Below are positions 62,760 to 64,000 of a stretch of 64,000 nt of DNA, one piece after another. The notes under the pieces are model-generated. The model had not been told where the DNA came from. It worked only from the letters and a program-made list of their open reading frames with translations, and did not search any database. Within the stretch, counting starts at the first letter, position 1. Each line of letters begins with the position of its first letter. A program made the position numbers and the translations under genes. This stretch comes from Hyalangium versicolor (GTDB taxonomy: Bacteria > Myxococcota > Myxococcia > Myxococcales > Myxococcaceae): contig NZ_JAHXBF010000005.1 of assembly GCF_020103695.1 (NCBI RefSeq), forward strand, positions 310,001-374,000, read 5' to 3'.

Positions 62760-63653
62760 ATGTCGACGCTGAACGTGACGCGAGGGCCCGACTGGCAGCG
62801 GATGTCCCAGAATGTCCGAGCCTCGGCACATGGAGGTTGGGTCGAGCGCTGCGCACGACTCGGTTTCACGGCCCAGGGAGTCGTCTACACCATCATCGGC
62901 TACCTGGCTCTGCGGCTCGCGCTCGGTGCAGGAGGCGGCCAAACCACCGACGCTCACGGCGCCATCGAGCGCGTTGCCGATCAGCCCTTCGGCGTGTTCC
63001 TCCTCGCCCTGCTCACCGTCGGCCTTGCTGCCTTCGTCACATGGCGCTGGGTGCAAGCCCTCGTCGATCCCGAACACGAGGCCTCGCACGGCAAGGCCCT
63101 CGTCAAGCGCGTGGGCTGGTTCATCAGCGGTGCCATCTACGCCGGGCTCGCGGCCAACGCCGTGAGGCGCATCCTCGGCCGCGCGCACCCTGGTGGCGAC
63201 AGCGCTCGCAGCTGGACGGCGAAAGCCCTCAGCCAACCCATGGGACAGGTGTTCGTCGCCATCGTCGGGCTGATCATCATCGGCTACGCCGTGAAGGAAC
63301 TTCACAGCGCATACACCACGCATTTCCGCGACAAGCTCGACCTTCAAGGCCTCACCGCGCGCCACTCCAGCACCATCGTTCAGCTGTGCCGCTTTGGACT
63401 GGCAGCCCGCGGCGGCGTGTTCCTCCTCATCGGAGGCTTCCTCGGAAGCGCTGCCCTCCACTCGAACGCTCGAGAGGCCAAGGGGCTCGGCGAAGCGCTG
63501 GCCACCCTGGCCCGCCAGCCCCACGGCGCCGTGCTCCTGGGGGTCGCCGCGGCCGGGCTCCTCGCCTACGCGCTCTACCTCTTCCTCCTCGCTCGCTACC
63601 AGCGCATCGGCCCCTCTAATCAGGCTCAGCACCAAGTTTCAGCCTACCGGTGA
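62760..63653 (+). CDS. DUF1206 multi-pass membrane protein
   Basis: 297 residues from ATG 62760; the GGAGGGGG site is close upstream, and an ATG at 62745 without a site is the other choice. Three internal repeats of about 85-90 residues, each with a pair of hydrophobic helices: GFTAQGVVYTIIGYLALRLA, GWFISGAIYAGLAANAVRRI and GLAARGGVFLLIGGFLGSAA are corresponding positions. This is the DUF1206 pattern. Function unknown; often near stress genes. It is alone here, with gaps of 112 and 97 bases to its neighbours on the same strand. Confidence 0.85.
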   Translation: MSTLNVTRGPDWQRMSQNVRASAHGGWVERCARLGFTAQGVVYTIIGYLALRLALGAGGGQTTDAHGAIERVADQPFGVFLLALLTVGLAAFVTWRWVQALVDPEHEASHGKALVKRVGWFISGAIYAGLAANAVRRILGRAHPGGDSARSWTAKALSQPMGQVFVAIVGLIIIGYAVKELHSAYTTHFRDKLDLQGLTARHSSTIVQLCRFGLAARGGVFLLIGGFLGSAALHSNAREAKGLGEALATLARQPHGAVLLGVAAAGLLAYALYLFLLARYQRIGPSNQAQHQVSAYR

Positions 63654-63750
63654 GATTGGGTTGGATTTTGACGCGACGCACCATAAGCTTGCGTTCCCCT
63701 GCTTTCGCGATTTGCCGTAAACAAGGGGAAGCACACCTTCGGGGGCGTTC

Positions 63751-64000
63751 ATGCTTCAGCCGCGAGGTCAGGGGGGAAGACCGAAGCCCGATGAAGAAGG
63801 GCGCCTGAGGGCGCTCCACCGACACCTCCTCAATGAGGAGCCCGATCCCGAGTACGACGCCATCGTCCAGCTCGCGGCGGCGATCTGCGAGGTGCCGATC
63901 GCACTCGTCACCCTGGTCGACCGGGATCAGCTGCGGTTCAAGGCCCAGGTCGGCCTGTCGAGAATCCCCCAGGTCGAGCGCAAGGACTCCTTCTGCAGCC
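63751..64000 (+). CDS. GAF-domain sensor protein, 5' part only
   Basis: The first 83 codons, running off the right edge, from ATG 63751. A GAF domain begins near residue 35: YDAIVQLAAAICEVPIALVT, then LVDRDQLRFKAQVGLS and RKDSFCS. This pattern is common at the start of bacterial sensor histidine kinases and diguanylate cyclases, where GAF binds small ligands or chromophores. What output domain follows cannot be seen. Confidence 0.85.
   Translation, partial: MLQPRGQGGRPKPDEEGRLRALHRHLLNEEPDPEYDAIVQLAAAICEVPIALVTLVDRDQLRFKAQVGLSRIPQVERKDSFCS

Overview
The window is high-GC chromosomal DNA that most resembles a myxobacterium of the Cystobacterineae (Myxococcus, Archangium, Stigmatella and relatives). 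The pointers are a sigma factor paired with a transmembrane Ser/Thr kinase, a DUF4388 protein, a free-standing MshEN domain, many orphan lipoproteins and TadE/TadG proteins. This is inference from gene content; there is no rRNA or other phylogenetic marker to confirm it. I see no tRNA, rRNA, CRISPR array or insertion sequence. Genes are packed tightly on both strands, and the only gaps near or above 300 bases are 29617-29982 and 50137-50437.

Layout. 1-275: start of an enoyl-CoA hydratase leaving the window. 419-5923: an iron-uptake unit on the minus strand (TonB, PepSY membrane protein, TonB-dependent receptor, PKHD hydroxylase) with two Fur-box-like sites. 5996-9676: 3-hydroxyacyl-CoA dehydrogenase, Mrp Fe-S carrier with two small partners, and a lipoprotein. 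9782-17250: LysM/transglycosylase protein, esterase, ATP-grasp enzyme, SppA, RtcA and an SLC13-like carrier. 17263-18606: a truncated Rpn-type remnant beside a probable selenoprotein, an AhpD/CMD-family peroxidase with an in-frame UGA inside its CxxC motif (C81-x-x-U84), flanked by two RNA hairpins. 18603-29616: a lipoprotein, an MshEN protein, an unknown membrane protein, then a five-gene minus-strand unit scpA-scpB-rluB-HEAT lipoprotein-TPR/cNMP protein. 29983-33729: DUF4388 protein, metallophosphoesterase and an AtuA-like protein with a hairpin over its start codon. 33786-39478: a five-gene, mostly stop/start-overlapped TadE/TadG operon. 39611-43436: sigma factor plus anti-sigma-like Ser/Thr kinase. 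43453-50136: a Cys-rich secreted protein, XerD, a membrane protein, a YciO-type protein, a pair of CPA2-type antiporter subunits with a small third gene, and a KGG-repeat stress protein. 50438-59850: TVP38-like protein, amidase, DUF3592 protein, MutS, NhaA and an AarF-type kinase. 59926-62647: a candidate secreted toxin and immunity pair. 62760-64000: a DUF1206 membrane protein and the start of a GAF-domain sensor.

The most unusual element is the probable selenoprotein at 17970-18590. The UGA falls exactly on the resolving cysteine position of the AhpD motif, a six-pair stem with a GGUC loop begins 11 bases after it, an 11-pair perfect inverted repeat followed by a T-rich run ends 10 bases before it, and codons around it are unusually AT-rich for this genome. 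Second in interest are the candidate toxin/immunity pair, the Tad-like operon with an unknown first gene, and the paired antiporter operon.
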